Assembly (NCBI GenBank): GCA_013002505.1
Contig: JABDJL010000092.1
Span: 1 to 34,334 of the forward strand
DNA length: 34,334 nt
Direction: 5' to 3'
From: Lysobacterales bacterium
GTDB lineage: Bacteria > Pseudomonadota > Gammaproteobacteria > Xanthomonadales > SZUA-36
Numbering within the stretch: position 1 is the first letter of the stretch; every line of letters starts with the position of its first letter. Both the position numbers and the translations under genes were made by a program. Of the stretch, positions 10,779-17,911 are shown one piece after another. The notes under the pieces were generated by a model. The model was not told the DNA's origin. It made no database searches and saw nothing but the letters and a program-made list of their open reading frames with translations.

Positions 10779-10825
10779 CGGCAGGGTCGGAAAGCGCATT
10801 ATTAACCACCACAACGGACAGCAGA

Positions 10826-12226
10826 ATGAGCAACGCACCAGGCCCGGGTAAAACCCGCACAGAACGCGACAGCATGGGTGAGTTACAGGTGCCCGCCGAT
10901 GCCCTGTGGGGCGCGCAGACGCAACGCGCGGTCAATAACTTCCCGATCAGCGGCCTGCCCATTCCACGCGCCATGATCCGCGCCATTGGCTTGATCAAGG
11001 CCTCGGCAGCAGCGGTCAACGCAGACCTTGGACTGCTTGAATCTGACAAGGCCGAGGCCATTATCACGGCGGCATTGAAAGTTGCTGACGGCGAGTTTGA
11101 TGCGCATTTTCCGATCGATATATTCCAGACCGGTTCAGGGACGAGCTCCAACATGAACGCCAACGAGGTGATTGCGCGCCTCGTGAATCGGGAAGGGGGC
11201 GTCGAGGTACACCCGAATGATGATGTCAACATGTGCCAGAGCAGCAATGACGTCATTCCCAGTGCAATCCAGGTCAGCGCCTGCCTTGTTGCGCGCGACG
11301 AGTTGTTACCGGCGCTGGCACACCTGCGCCAGGTGCTGGATCAAAAAGCTGAAGCCCTTGCCGATTCACCCAAGACCGGGCGCACCCACCTGATGGATGC
11401 GATGCCGGTAACCTTTGGGCAGGAACTCGGGTCCTGGTCGGCACAGGTCAGGTCGGGAACCAAGCGTGTCAAGAGCGCGTTGAAGCGCTTGCGGCGTCTG
11501 CCCCAGGGCGGCACTGCCGTCGGAACCGGCATCAATGCGCACCCGGAGTTTGGGACGCGCGTTGCAGCGGAACTCAAAACGCGCACCGGCATAGCCTTCA
11601 AGGCCGCGGACAACTATTTCGAGGGTATCGGCTCGCAGGACGCAGCCGTTGAACTCTCCGGGCAACTCAAGACCATCGCCTGCAGCCTGATGAAGATTTC
11701 CAATGACCTGCGCCTGATGAATTCAGGGCCGCTGGCGGGCATCGGCGAAATCGCACTTCCGGCCTTGCAGCCGGGCTCTTCGATTATGCCCGGCAAGGTC
11801 AACCCGGTGATTCCCGAAGCCGTGTGCATGGTATGTGCACAGGTCATTGGCAATGACGCAGCGATTACCGTGGGCGGCCAGTCGGGTAATTTTCAGCTCA
11901 ACGTGATGCTGCCAATGATCGGCTACAACCTCGTGCAAAGCATCGAGATCATGGCCAATGCCAGCCGTTTGCTGGCCGATTCGGCGATTCGCGATTTCCA
12001 GGTCAACGAACAACGCATCAAGGATGCGCTGGACCGGAATCCGATCCTGGTGACGGCGTTGAACTCGGTTATCGGGTATGACCTCGGCGCCGCGACCGCC
12101 AAGCAGGCTTACCGCGAAGGACGACCGATCCGCGATGTAGCGCGGGAAACCACCGGCCTTGCCGATGAAGAGCTGGACCGGCTGCTGGATCCGCTGGACC
12201 TGACCCGCGGTGGAATTAAGAAATAA
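10826..12226 (+). CDS. fumC: Class II fumarate hydratase
   Basis: A 466-residue iron-independent, oxygen-stable fumarase that interconverts fumarate and L-malate in the TCA cycle. It has the tetrameric fumarase/aspartase architecture: TGSGTSSNMNANEV (substrate site), the B-site region HPNDDVNMCQSSND, the TGRTHLMDA block and the C-terminal signature GSSIMPGKVNPV. The N-terminus (RTERDSMGELQVPADALWGAQTQRAVNNF) is canonical. ATG 10826 is chosen from family alignment; the ribosome-binding site is weak (GGACAG). Class II fumarase beside sodB and a peroxiredoxin fits an oxidative lifestyle. The gene stands alone, with convergent downstream genes and a REP-like hairpin after it. Confidence 0.97.
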   Translation: MSNAPGPGKTRTERDSMGELQVPADALWGAQTQRAVNNFPISGLPIPRAMIRAIGLIKASAAAVNADLGLLESDKAEAIITAALKVADGEFDAHFPIDIFQTGSGTSSNMNANEVIARLVNREGGVEVHPNDDVNMCQSSNDVIPSAIQVSACLVARDELLPALAHLRQVLDQKAEALADSPKTGRTHLMDAMPVTFGQELGSWSAQVRSGTKRVKSALKRLRRLPQGGTAVGTGINAHPEFGTRVAAELKTRTGIAFKAADNYFEGIGSQDAAVELSGQLKTIACSLMKISNDLRLMNSGPLAGIGEIALPALQPGSSIMPGKVNPVIPEAVCMVCAQVIGNDAAITVGGQSGNFQLNVMLPMIGYNLVQSIEIMANASRLLADSAIRDFQVNEQRIKDALDRNPILVTALNSVIGYDLGAATAKQAYREGRPIRDVARETTGLADEELDRLLDPLDLTRGGIKK

Positions 12227-12276
12227 ATCCACTCATTACACGAGTTTCACAAATTACGACCAATCGCATTTTAGGA

Positions 12277-12305
12277 GCGATCTGAGGCCGCAGGCCGATG
12301 GTCGC
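12277..12305. repeat. REP-like palindromic hairpin between convergent fumC and the ABC permease
   Basis: An outer 6-bp stem (12277-12282 with 12300-12305, including one G-U pair) encloses an inner GGCC/GGCC stem with a 3-base GCA loop, after the lead-in TAGGAGCGA. The pattern resembles the TAGGAGCG-type REP sequences of pseudomonads and xanthomonads and lies in the typical place, between convergent genes. No T-tract follows, so it is not a clear intrinsic terminator. Only one copy was found in the window. Confidence 0.45.
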
Positions 12306-12344
12306 GATTCGCCTGGCCCGATGAAAGGCCATCATTCTCCCGAA

Positions 12345-13295
12345 TCAGTTGTCCGTTGCCCTGTGACGCAGCCACAAGGCCGCTGCCAGGAAAACTGCTG
12401 CCAGCAGCAATCCCATCAGCATGTCCACTGAGAACAAGCGGTCGAGCATATTGCCGATCGTCACCGCATGGTCGAAATCATCGGTAATGGGAATACCCAG
12501 CGCCGCGCCGACATTACCGTTGTGCTCACCGCCAGAGATGATCAGCGGGCTGTTGGCGAACCAGTTCCATATCAGCCCGCCGAGGTTGGTCTTGAGGGTG
12601 AAGGTCCTCAGGAAGTCTATCCAGATCTGCAGCACGGCAAACACGGCCGGCGGTACCAGGGCGAACAGCAGGGGTATGCGCGGAGAGACCGCGGACACGA
12701 ACATTAACCAGCCATACAGGGGCAGGGCCCAGAATGCCATGGCCAGGTAGGAGGCCAGTAACATGCCCAGCGGCTTGAACGGGTTGGTCAGGCCCAGGAA
12801 CAATGTCCACGGGTTTTCGCCCAGCGTCAATACCACGATCGAACTGATAATCGTCAGTGCGAGCATTGTCAGCACGTAAACGACGAAGAAAAAAACTGGC
12901 ACCACGAACATGGCTGAAAGCAGCTTGGAAGCCAGGGTCAATGTGTCCGATGCGGGCAGCGATTTCCACCACAGGATACTGCGATCCTTGCGGTCGTCGT
13001 AAAGCGAACCCAGCAGGTAGAAAAACACCACGATGGCCAGCACAAGGGTAAACAGGAAGCTGTTGAACATCAGCCCCATCTGAATCGCAAATGCACGGTC
13101 CCCTGGGTTGGTTTTCTGGGCAATGAACTGGATCGCTTCCTTGAGGGTGTGAAATTCATTGTCGAAGTAGCCGAAGGTGAATATTCCCATCAGGAAGACC
13201 ACCACGTAAATGCCGCCGATAACCAGTGGAGTCGTGCGGAAAGCACCACGATTTTCCCAGTATTCCCGGACCATCAGGGCCTTGAGGCGGTTCAT
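12345..13295 (-). CDS. ABC transporter permease (ABC-2 type), six predicted TM segments
   Basis: A 316-residue integral membrane protein with hydrophobic segments near residues 22-43 (TPLVIGGIYVVVFLMGIFTF), 75-95, 125-155, 170-195, 205-225 and at the C-terminus (VDMLMGLLLAAVFLAAALWL). The N-terminal MNRLKALMVREYWENRG is typical of ABC-2 permeases that work with YtrB/NatA-like ATPases. Its ATG overlaps the stop of the ATPase gene by four bases (ATGA), so the two are coupled. The substrate is unknown; transporters in YtrA-type operons have been linked to cell-envelope antibiotics or acetoin, but nothing here decides this. Confidence 0.85.
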   Translation of the reverse strand: MNRLKALMVREYWENRGAFRTTPLVIGGIYVVVFLMGIFTFGYFDNEFHTLKEAIQFIAQKTNPGDRAFAIQMGLMFNSFLFTLVLAIVVFFYLLGSLYDDRKDRSILWWKSLPASDTLTLASKLLSAMFVVPVFFFVVYVLTMLALTIISSIVVLTLGENPWTLFLGLTNPFKPLGMLLASYLAMAFWALPLYGWLMFVSAVSPRIPLLFALVPPAVFAVLQIWIDFLRTFTLKTNLGGLIWNWFANSPLIISGGEHNGNVGAALGIPITDDFDHAVTIGNMLDRLFSVDMLMGLLLAAVFLAAALWLRHRATDN

Positions 13296-14152
13296 GCTTC
13301 ACCCCCGTTGCTCATCGTTGCAACAAACAGGTCCGCCACGCTGGGCGTATGCAGTTCCCCGAGTGCGCTGAGCTTTGCGCGATCCGCATTTTCATACAGA
13401 AATATGTGCCTTCCAAACAGTACCCTTTCGAACAGTGGGTTCAATGCACGCGCCGCTTCAATCGTCTCGGGCGTGGCCATCAGCTCGATGTAGCGTTCCT
13501 GGACATCATCCATCGTGCAGTCGAGCGCAATTTTCCCTTCCTGGATGAACACCAGGTCGGACAAAATGTGTTCCACTTCCTCGACCTGGTGGGTGGTGAT
13601 CAGGATGCTGCGCTGCTCATCGAAATAGTCATTCAGCAGGTTGGTGTAGAACTGCTTGCGGTAAAGAATATCGAGTCCCAGCGTCGGTTCGTCGAGCACC
13701 AGCAGCCGCACATCAATCGCCATGACGATGGCCAGGTGCAGTTGCGCGACCATGCCCTTGGACAACTGCTTGACCCGGTGATCCATCCTGACCTTGGTGG
13801 TCTTCAGGTAGGCCTCGCATTTTTCCCGTCGAAACCTGGGGTGGATTTTTTCAGTGAACTCGAGCAGTTGCCAAACCCGCGCCCAGCGGGGCAATACCGC
13901 GACATCGGCAATGAAGCACACATCCTCCATCAGCGCTGCGCGGTCTCGCGAAGGGTCTTTACCCAGGACCTTCAACTCGCCTTCGAAGTTTGTCAGGCCG
14001 AGAATTGCCTTGAGCGCCGAAGTCTTGCCTGCGCCGTTGGGGCCAATGAGTCCCACGATACGACCAGCCGGCACTTCGAGGTCAATGCTGTCCACTGCCT
14101 TGTACTTGCCATAGCGCTTGGTCAGGCCGCGCGCTTCAATCACGTTCGTCAT
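13292..14152 (-). CDS. ABC transporter ATP-binding protein
   Basis: A 286-residue ATPase. Walker A is GPNGAGKT (residues 37-44), the signature is the variant LSKGM instead of LSGGQ, Walker B with catalytic Glu is LLVLDEPTLGLD, and the switch His is in ITTHQVEEV. After residue ~215 there is an extra domain common in ABC-2 drug or peptide exporters. It follows the GntR gene by three bases and overlaps the permease gene by four, so regulator, ATPase and permease are one transcription unit. Export rather than import is likely, since there is no binding protein. Confidence 0.9.
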   Translation of the reverse strand: MTNVIEARGLTKRYGKYKAVDSIDLEVPAGRIVGLIGPNGAGKTSALKAILGLTNFEGELKVLGKDPSRDRAALMEDVCFIADVAVLPRWARVWQLLEFTEKIHPRFRREKCEAYLKTTKVRMDHRVKQLSKGMVAQLHLAIVMAIDVRLLVLDEPTLGLDILYRKQFYTNLLNDYFDEQRSILITTHQVEEVEHILSDLVFIQEGKIALDCTMDDVQERYIELMATPETIEAARALNPLFERVLFGRHIFLYENADRAKLSALGELHTPSVADLFVATMSNGGEA

Positions 14153-14155
14153 GAA

Positions 14156-14524
14156 TTAACCTTTGTCCTTTTCATTTGCTTCATCAAGCAATTCTGCGGC
14201 GTCCAGACCGAGTTGCCGGATACGGCTGAGCATTGCCGGCCACTCTTCTTGCAAAAACTTTTCTCGTTCACTCTTGATCAGTTGTTTCCTTGCGCCTGCC
14301 TTGACAAACATGCCAAGTCCGCGTCTTTTCTCTACCAGGCCTTCGTCAACCAGTGCCTGGTAGGACTTGGAAACCGTAATGGGATTGAGCTGGAATTCAG
14401 CCGCCACGGTGCGCACCGAGGGCAGTGCATCGCCCTCCGCCAGGGTCTTGTCCAGGATCATGGCGATGGTGCGTTCCTTTAATTGCCAGTAAATAGGCTG
14501 GCTGTCATTCCAGTGGACTGACAT
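14156..14524 (-). CDS. GntR family regulator, YtrA subfamily
   Basis: A 122-residue regulator with an N-terminal winged helix (PIYWQLKERTIAMILDKTLAEGDALPSVRT..., recognition region NPITVSKSYQALVDEGLVEKRRGLGMFV) and only a short helical C-terminus. This is the hallmark of the YtrA subfamily, which almost always controls an adjacent ABC transporter and its own operon. It lies between the small exported protein (6-base gap) and the ATPase. The palindrome over the operon promoter at 14804-14832 is the probable operator. The ligand is unknown. Confidence 0.88.
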   Translation of the reverse strand: MSVHWNDSQPIYWQLKERTIAMILDKTLAEGDALPSVRTVAAEFQLNPITVSKSYQALVDEGLVEKRRGLGMFVKAGARKQLIKSEREKFLQEEWPAMLSRIRQLGLDAAELLDEANEKDKG

Positions 14525-14530
14525 CAGTAA

Positions 14531-14761
14531 TTAGCCCCTTCCAAAAATCAGGAGGCTGATACTGAGCTTGCGCCTGGGGCTGGCTTCCGACTGGCTGTTT
14601 TGCTCAACGACGGTTTGCTGAACACCCACCGATTGCACTGTTTCCTGTTCTGCGGCTTTGTCTCCTGCGCCGGCAAAGGTCGAAAACACCAGGATCAAGG
14701 CGGCCAGCACCGCGATGCGGTTGGAAATTTTAAACGTACTTCTGTGAATTAAACTCATCAT
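14531..14761 (-). CDS. Small exported protein, first gene of the YtrA-type ABC operon
   Basis: A 76-residue protein of no recognised family. Residues 1-33 form a signal peptide: a basic start (HRSTFKISNR), a hydrophobic core IAVLAALILVFSTF and a likely cleavage site after AGA. The mature part is about 43 residues, rich in Gln, Glu and Val (ETVQSVGVQQTVVEQNSQ), and ends with the basic-hydrophobic tail RRKLSISLLIFGRG. It is the promoter-proximal gene, six bases ahead of the regulator, so it is made with the transporter. It could be a secreted factor, an export substrate or an envelope sensor; the sequence does not decide. A second ATG three bases downstream of the first is an alternative start. 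Confidence 0.6.
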   Translation of the reverse strand: MMSLIHRSTFKISNRIAVLAALILVFSTFAGAGDKAAEQETVQSVGVQQTVVEQNSQSEASPRRKLSISLLIFGRG

Positions 14762-14803
14762 GTCCCTGCAGTCCCGAACCGGCAGATACCGGTTTACTTA
14801 TTC

Positions 14804-14844
14804 GGTGTTGTAGTGAAGTATAACACCACTACGAATGAATGCAA
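14804..14844 (-). promoter_or_regulatory. Promoter and palindromic operator of the YtrA-type operon
   Basis: On the minus strand -35 TTGCAT (14844-14839) and -10 TATACT (14822-14817) are 16 bases apart. Two nested inverted repeats cover this promoter: GGTGTT (14804-14809) with AACACC (14822-14827), and GTAGTG (14810-14815) with CACTAC (14827-14832). Dyads of this kind over a core promoter fit autorepression by the GntR protein encoded second in the operon. Confidence 0.55.
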
Positions 14845-14870
14845 GGGGTCAGAACGAAATAATGAAACTG

Positions 14871-14887
14871 GAACCCGCGGTGGGTTC
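14871..14887. other. Hairpin downstream of the sulfurylase/kinase gene
   Basis: GAACCC (14871-14876) pairs with GGGTTC (14882-14887) around a five-base loop, ten bases past the stop of the sat-cysC gene on the minus strand. No T-run follows, so termination is only possible, not shown. Confidence 0.3.
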
Positions 14888-14896
14888 AGGCTCGAG

Positions 14897-16618
14897 TCAT
14901 GACGTGGTCACGGCGATCAGCCCCATCTGCTCCAGCTTGAGTATGATTTTCAGGGCTGCCTCATCGGGTGAGATGTCTTTTGTATCGATGGTGACTTCGG
15001 CGTGCTCCGGCGCTTCGTATGGGTCGTCAATGCCGGTGAAATGCTTGATCTCGCCACGTCTTGCCTTGGCATACAGGCCCTTGCGGTCGCGCTGTTCGCA
15101 GACCTCCAGCGCCGTGGAAACATGCACTTCGCAGAAACCGCCCAACGGCTCAATCTGCTCGCGCACTTCGCGCCTGACGGCGGTATAGGGCGCGATGGGT
15201 GCGCAAATGGCCACGCCGCCGTTTTTGGTGATCTCGCTGGCCACAAACCCGATACGCAAGACATTGAGGTTTCGGTGTTCCTCCGAGAACCCCAGTTCCG
15301 ATGACAGGTTCTTGCGCACGATGTCACCATCCAGCAGCGTCACGGGCCGGTCGCCGAGTTCGCGAAGTTTGATCATCAACACGTTGGCAATCGTTGACTT
15401 GCCGGCCCCGGAGAGGCCGGTGAAAAACACCGTGAAGCCCTGTTCGGCGCGCGCCGGGTAACTGCGCCGCAATTCACGGGCGACTTCCGGAAAGGTGAAC
15501 CACTCGGGAATCTCGAGGCCTTCGTACAACCGCCGGCGTAATTCTGTGCCGTCAATTTCCAGCACTTTTTCGTTTCCAAGGACCTCGTCGGCAGCCACGT
15601 ATTGTGCGCGTTCCTCGACGTACACCATGGCGCGGAAGGGCACCATCTCGATGCCAATTTCCTGCTCGTGCTCGGCGAGCAGCTTTTGCGCCTCGAAGGG
15701 CCCGTAAAATGACTTACCTTCGCTGTCCTTGCCTGGCCCGGCATGATCTCGTCCCACGATCAGGTGGGTGCAGCCGTAATTCCTGCGGATGATGGCATGC
15801 CATACGGCCTCGCGCGGCCCGCCCATGCGCATGGCCAGCGGTAACAGGCTGAGCGCCGTGGTTTGTTCAGGGTATCGGTCCAGCACAGCCTCGTAACAGC
15901 GGACCCGTGTCAGGTGGTCAATATCCCCGGGCTTGGTCATGCCGACCACCGGGTGAATCAACAGGTTGGCCTGCGTTTCGCGTGCGGCCAGGAAGGTCAG
16001 CTCCTGGTGCGCGCGGTGCATCGGGTTGCGGGTCTGGAAGGCAACCACCCTGCGCCAACCGAGCTTCTCGAACTTGGCGCGCAATTCTCCCGGCGAATGC
16101 CGCAAATGCTTGCAGTCGTAATGAACCGGGTGTTGCAAACCGCGCAGACGGCCGCCGAGATAGACGGCGCCGGAACGATTCAACAGAAAGTCCACGGCCG
16201 GGTGGCGGGTGTCCCGGGTGCCGTAGACTCGTTGCGCTTCTTTTTCCAGGTCGGGTTGCCAGCGGCTCGAGATTTGCAAGACGGCCAGTACCACGCCCTC
16301 CGGGTCGCGCAAGGCAATTTCATCACCCTTGTCGAGGCCGGCGGCGAAGTCGTGGCTGACATCCAGCGTGACCGGGATCGGCCACAGGGTGCCATCTGCG
16401 AGCCTCATGTCCTGGCAAACCGATTCATAATCGTCCTCGTCCATGAAACCGGTCAGTGGCGAGAATGCAGCGTTCAGCAACATTTCAATGTCGCAAAGCT
16501 GACGCGGTTTCAGGTCCCACGAAGGCAGTGTGCCTGCATGCATCTTGAGTTCGCTGTGTTGGTCCTCGGTAACGACCAGGTCAGTCAATTTTCCGCCATA
16601 CGGCGCGGCCAGTGTCAT
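14897..16618 (-). CDS. Bifunctional sulfate adenylyltransferase / adenylylsulfate kinase
   Basis: A 573-residue fusion that activates sulfate to APS and phosphorylates it to PAPS. Residues ~1-385 are a Sat-type ATP sulfurylase: PUA-like N-domain, the QTRNPMHRAH nucleotide-binding motif (195-204) and GRDHAGPG (289-296). Residues ~393-573 are an APS kinase with P-loop GLSGAGKS (401-408), LLDGDIVRKNL and the lid RKGLYAKARRGEIKHFTG. Both sites look intact, unlike fungal sulfurylases with a dead kinase-like domain. It is monofunctional-operon: no cysDN, cysH, cysI or aprAB is near. ATG 16618 is chosen because MTLAAPYGGKLTDLV is the usual start; the frame is open farther upstream but runs into the divergent promoter region. 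Confidence 0.93.
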   Translation of the reverse strand: MTLAAPYGGKLTDLVVTEDQHSELKMHAGTLPSWDLKPRQLCDIEMLLNAAFSPLTGFMDEDDYESVCQDMRLADGTLWPIPVTLDVSHDFAAGLDKGDEIALRDPEGVVLAVLQISSRWQPDLEKEAQRVYGTRDTRHPAVDFLLNRSGAVYLGGRLRGLQHPVHYDCKHLRHSPGELRAKFEKLGWRRVVAFQTRNPMHRAHQELTFLAARETQANLLIHPVVGMTKPGDIDHLTRVRCYEAVLDRYPEQTTALSLLPLAMRMGGPREAVWHAIIRRNYGCTHLIVGRDHAGPGKDSEGKSFYGPFEAQKLLAEHEQEIGIEMVPFRAMVYVEERAQYVAADEVLGNEKVLEIDGTELRRRLYEGLEIPEWFTFPEVARELRRSYPARAEQGFTVFFTGLSGAGKSTIANVLMIKLRELGDRPVTLLDGDIVRKNLSSELGFSEEHRNLNVLRIGFVASEITKNGGVAICAPIAPYTAVRREVREQIEPLGGFCEVHVSTALEVCEQRDRKGLYAKARRGEIKHFTGIDDPYEAPEHAEVTIDTKDISPDEAALKIILKLEQMGLIAVTTS

Positions 16619-16648
16619 TCGATTTAATCCACCATTTTGGGACGGCGG

Positions 16649-16654
16649 ATTATA
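16649..16654 (-). promoter_or_regulatory. -10 element (TATAAT) for the sulfurylase/kinase gene
   Basis: On the minus strand a perfect TATAAT lies 31 bases before the ATG at 16618, with GTGATT as a poor -35 at 17 bases spacing. The short leader is consistent with a normal sigma-70 start. Confidence 0.45.
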
Positions 16655-16743
16655 GGTGCTTGGGCGCCGGTAATCACCCCCGGGATCGCGATGCCGGCCG
16701 GCGTGTTGCGGGCGGCCTTGAAATATCGGGCAGCGCAACAAGG

Positions 16744-16762
16744 TCTTGTAACATTCACAAGA
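16744..16762. promoter_or_regulatory. Inverted repeat just upstream of the sodB ribosome-binding site
   Basis: TCTTGT (16744-16749) and ACAAGA (16757-16762) are perfect 6-base arms around a 7-base spacer, ending seven bases before AGAGGAG. It could be an operator or an RNA hairpin in the sodB leader. No known regulator motif is recognised. Confidence 0.4.
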
Positions 16763-16780
16763 TACCCAGAGGAGTCATCC

Positions 16781-17374
16781 ATGCCATTTGAGCTTAAGCC
16801 CCTGCCATACGCCGAGGACGCGCTCGCACCGGTGATCAGCGCCACGACCATATCGTTTCATTACGGCAAACATCATCGCGGATATGTCAACAAACTGAAC
16901 AAGGCCGTTGAAGGCAGCGACGATGAAAGCAAGTCGCTCGAGCAACTGATCAACAGCGCCAGCGGTTCGCTGTTCAACAATGCCGCCCAGGTATGGAACC
17001 ATGATTTCTACTGGCACTCGCTGACACCGCAGGGTGGTGGCCAGCCTGCCGGCGAACTGGGTGAGGCCATCAAGCAGGCCTTTGGATCAGTTGACAGCTT
17101 TCGGCATTCTTTTGCCGATGCGGCAAAGTCCCATTTCGGTTCCGGCTGGGCGTGGCTGGTTGCAGACAAAAACGGCGCCCTGAGTATTGTGCACACCTCG
17201 GACGCTGATAATCCGCTGCGGCAAGGGCTGACACCGATACTGACGCTCGATGTCTGGGAGCATGCCTATTACCTGGATTACCAGAATGCCAGGGCCAAGT
17301 ACGTCGACCAGTGCATAGACCGCCTGTTGAACTGGGACCACGCGGCTGCTTGTTATTCAGCACACAGCGCCTAG
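16781..17374 (+). CDS. sodB: Superoxide dismutase [Fe]
   Basis: A 197-residue cytoplasmic superoxide dismutase. Metal ligands are H27 (ISFHYGKHH), H74 (VWNHDFYW), D157 and H161 (LDVWEHAYY). Gln70 in NNAAQVWNH, supplied from the position of E. coli FeSOD Gln69, argues for iron rather than manganese, since MnSODs have Gly there. Length and N-terminus (MPFELKPLPY) are typical. ATG 16781 has a strong AGAGGAG ribosome-binding site. It is divergent from the sulfurylase gene and 48 bases ahead of the MgtC-like gene. An inverted repeat lies immediately before the ribosome-binding site. Confidence 0.96.
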   Translation: MPFELKPLPYAEDALAPVISATTISFHYGKHHRGYVNKLNKAVEGSDDESKSLEQLINSASGSLFNNAAQVWNHDFYWHSLTPQGGGQPAGELGEAIKQAFGSVDSFRHSFADAAKSHFGSGWAWLVADKNGALSIVHTSDADNPLRQGLTPILTLDVWEHAYYLDYQNARAKYVDQCIDRLLNWDHAAACYSAHSA

Positions 17375-17422
17375 CTTGTTATGATGTGACCGGTCCGGCC
17401 GGACGGACGCTTACGGAGAAAA

Positions 17423-17875
17423 GTGGTGGATCAACTTTCATTTGACTGGGGTCTGATCATTTCGAACCTGATCCTGATGAGCGTCGCCTACGTGCTGGCC
17501 CTGCCGATCGCATGGAATCGCGAAGCCCACGCGCGCTCGGCGGGTCTCAGAACCTACCCCATGGTGGCGCTGGCGACCTGCGCCATGATGCTGATCGGGA
17601 TAAATGTCCTGAGCAGCACCGGTGCAGAGTCACGCGTCATGCAGGCCATTATTACCGGTATGGGGTTTATCGGCGGCGGCGCCATTTTGAAGAGCGGCAA
17701 GCGCATTACCGGCCTGGCGACGGCGTCAAGCCTGTGGGCCACCGGCGCCATGGGCATCGCGGTTGCATGGCAGCGCTACGAAATGGCGGTTCTGTTGAGC
17801 CTGATGACCTTTGCCACGCTGCAGTTTGTTTCGCCGGCCAAGAAATTGGTAGAGAACAATCAGAAGGAAGATTGA
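17423..17875 (+). CDS. MgtC/SapB family membrane protein
   Basis: A 150-residue inner-membrane protein corresponding to the N-terminal membrane domain of the MgtC/SapB family. It has four or five hydrophobic segments (near residues 12-28, 47-65, 72-88, 98-115 and 118-135). The family core motif is ITGMGFIGGGAILKSG, followed by TGLATASSLWATGAMG. It has no C-terminal ACT-like domain, so it is the short form. MgtC proteins aid growth at low magnesium and inhibit the F-ATPase in pathogens; short homologues are of unknown role. Start: GTG 17423 or, better placed after GGAGAA, GTG 17426. Confidence 0.85.
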   Translation: MVDQLSFDWGLIISNLILMSVAYVLALPIAWNREAHARSAGLRTYPMVALATCAMMLIGINVLSSTGAESRVMQAIITGMGFIGGGAILKSGKRITGLATASSLWATGAMGIAVAWQRYEMAVLLSLMTFATLQFVSPAKKLVENNQKED

Positions 17876-17911
17876 ACTGCTCTCGTTGATCGGCGGAAAT
17901 TTCGATCCGTG

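Noticed and set aside
14841-14852. GCAAGGGGTCAG resembling ends of REP or IS200-type elements
   Set aside because: A single short match without a palindromic partner or a transposase nearby; not enough support.
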